Source: Labia minor (taxonomy: Eukaryota; Arthropoda; Insecta; Dermaptera; Spongiphoridae). Taken from it: DNA of 64,000 nucleotides. The notes beneath the pieces were generated by a model, which did no database searches, had not been told where the DNA came from, and saw nothing but the letters and a program-made list of their open reading frames with translations. The DNA lies in the NCBI GenBank assembly GCA_963082975.1, contig OY720350.1, positions 35,198,660-35,262,659 of the forward strand, in the 5' to 3' direction. Position 1 is the first letter of the stretch. Every line of letters starts with the position of its first letter. Position numbers and translations under genes: made by a program. Positions 63,833-64,000 of this stretch are shown here, one piece after another.

Positions 63833-64000
63833 ATTTTGATAATTTATTGAAAATAATTTGTTTGTATTATTAAATTATACATTGATGTTAATCCTTTTAT
63901 AATTAATTTTATAATTAATATTATTATAATTTAAATATACATACTTAAAGTAGAAGTGGAAGTGATCGGGGAGGGGGATAAATTACATCAATATTTCTAA

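Overview
This is eukaryotic nuclear DNA, very AT-rich, with short spliceosomal introns (GT..AG). The gene set (slalom-type PAPS transporter, doublecortin-like kinase, DNA ligase III, GRF-finger topoisomerase III alpha) and the mariner, hAT and Tigger elements point to an arthropod, most likely an insect. The order cannot be fixed from the sequence alone; a small-genome parasitoid wasp is one option among several.

The left half (1-34.5 kb) carries five host genes. Four complete multi-exon models lie on the minus strand: DNA ligase III (9 exons, 870 aa), a doublecortin-like kinase (10 exons, 612 aa), the Golgi PAPS transporter SLC35B2/slalom (8 exons, 446 aa) and topoisomerase III alpha (17 exons, 1199 aa). 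Every exon junction in these models keeps the reading frame. On the plus strand lies the ciliary transition-zone protein TMEM216, with an RFX X-box-like site upstream. LIG3 and TOP3A are both nuclear and mitochondrial DNA-maintenance enzymes in other animals. The other three genes have unrelated roles, so nothing suggests a functional cluster.

The right half (34.5-64 kb) has no recognisable host gene. It is a graveyard of mobile DNA: hAT elements and MITEs with 8-bp target duplications, several mariner lineages (one full-length, the rest deleted), Tigger/pogo-like elements, LINE reverse-transcriptase remnants, dispersed repeats, a 139-bp tandem triplication, a large foldback and many AT microsatellites.

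The most interesting points are: the X-box before TMEM216; a TOP3A with four GRF fingers, an RG-rich segment and a CCHC knuckle; an open mariner transposase whose second catalytic Asp is Asn; non-autonomous mariners deleted up to nearly the same point; and a Penelope-like short repeat found head-to-tail in one place and head-to-head in another, with an empty site visible for one insertion.
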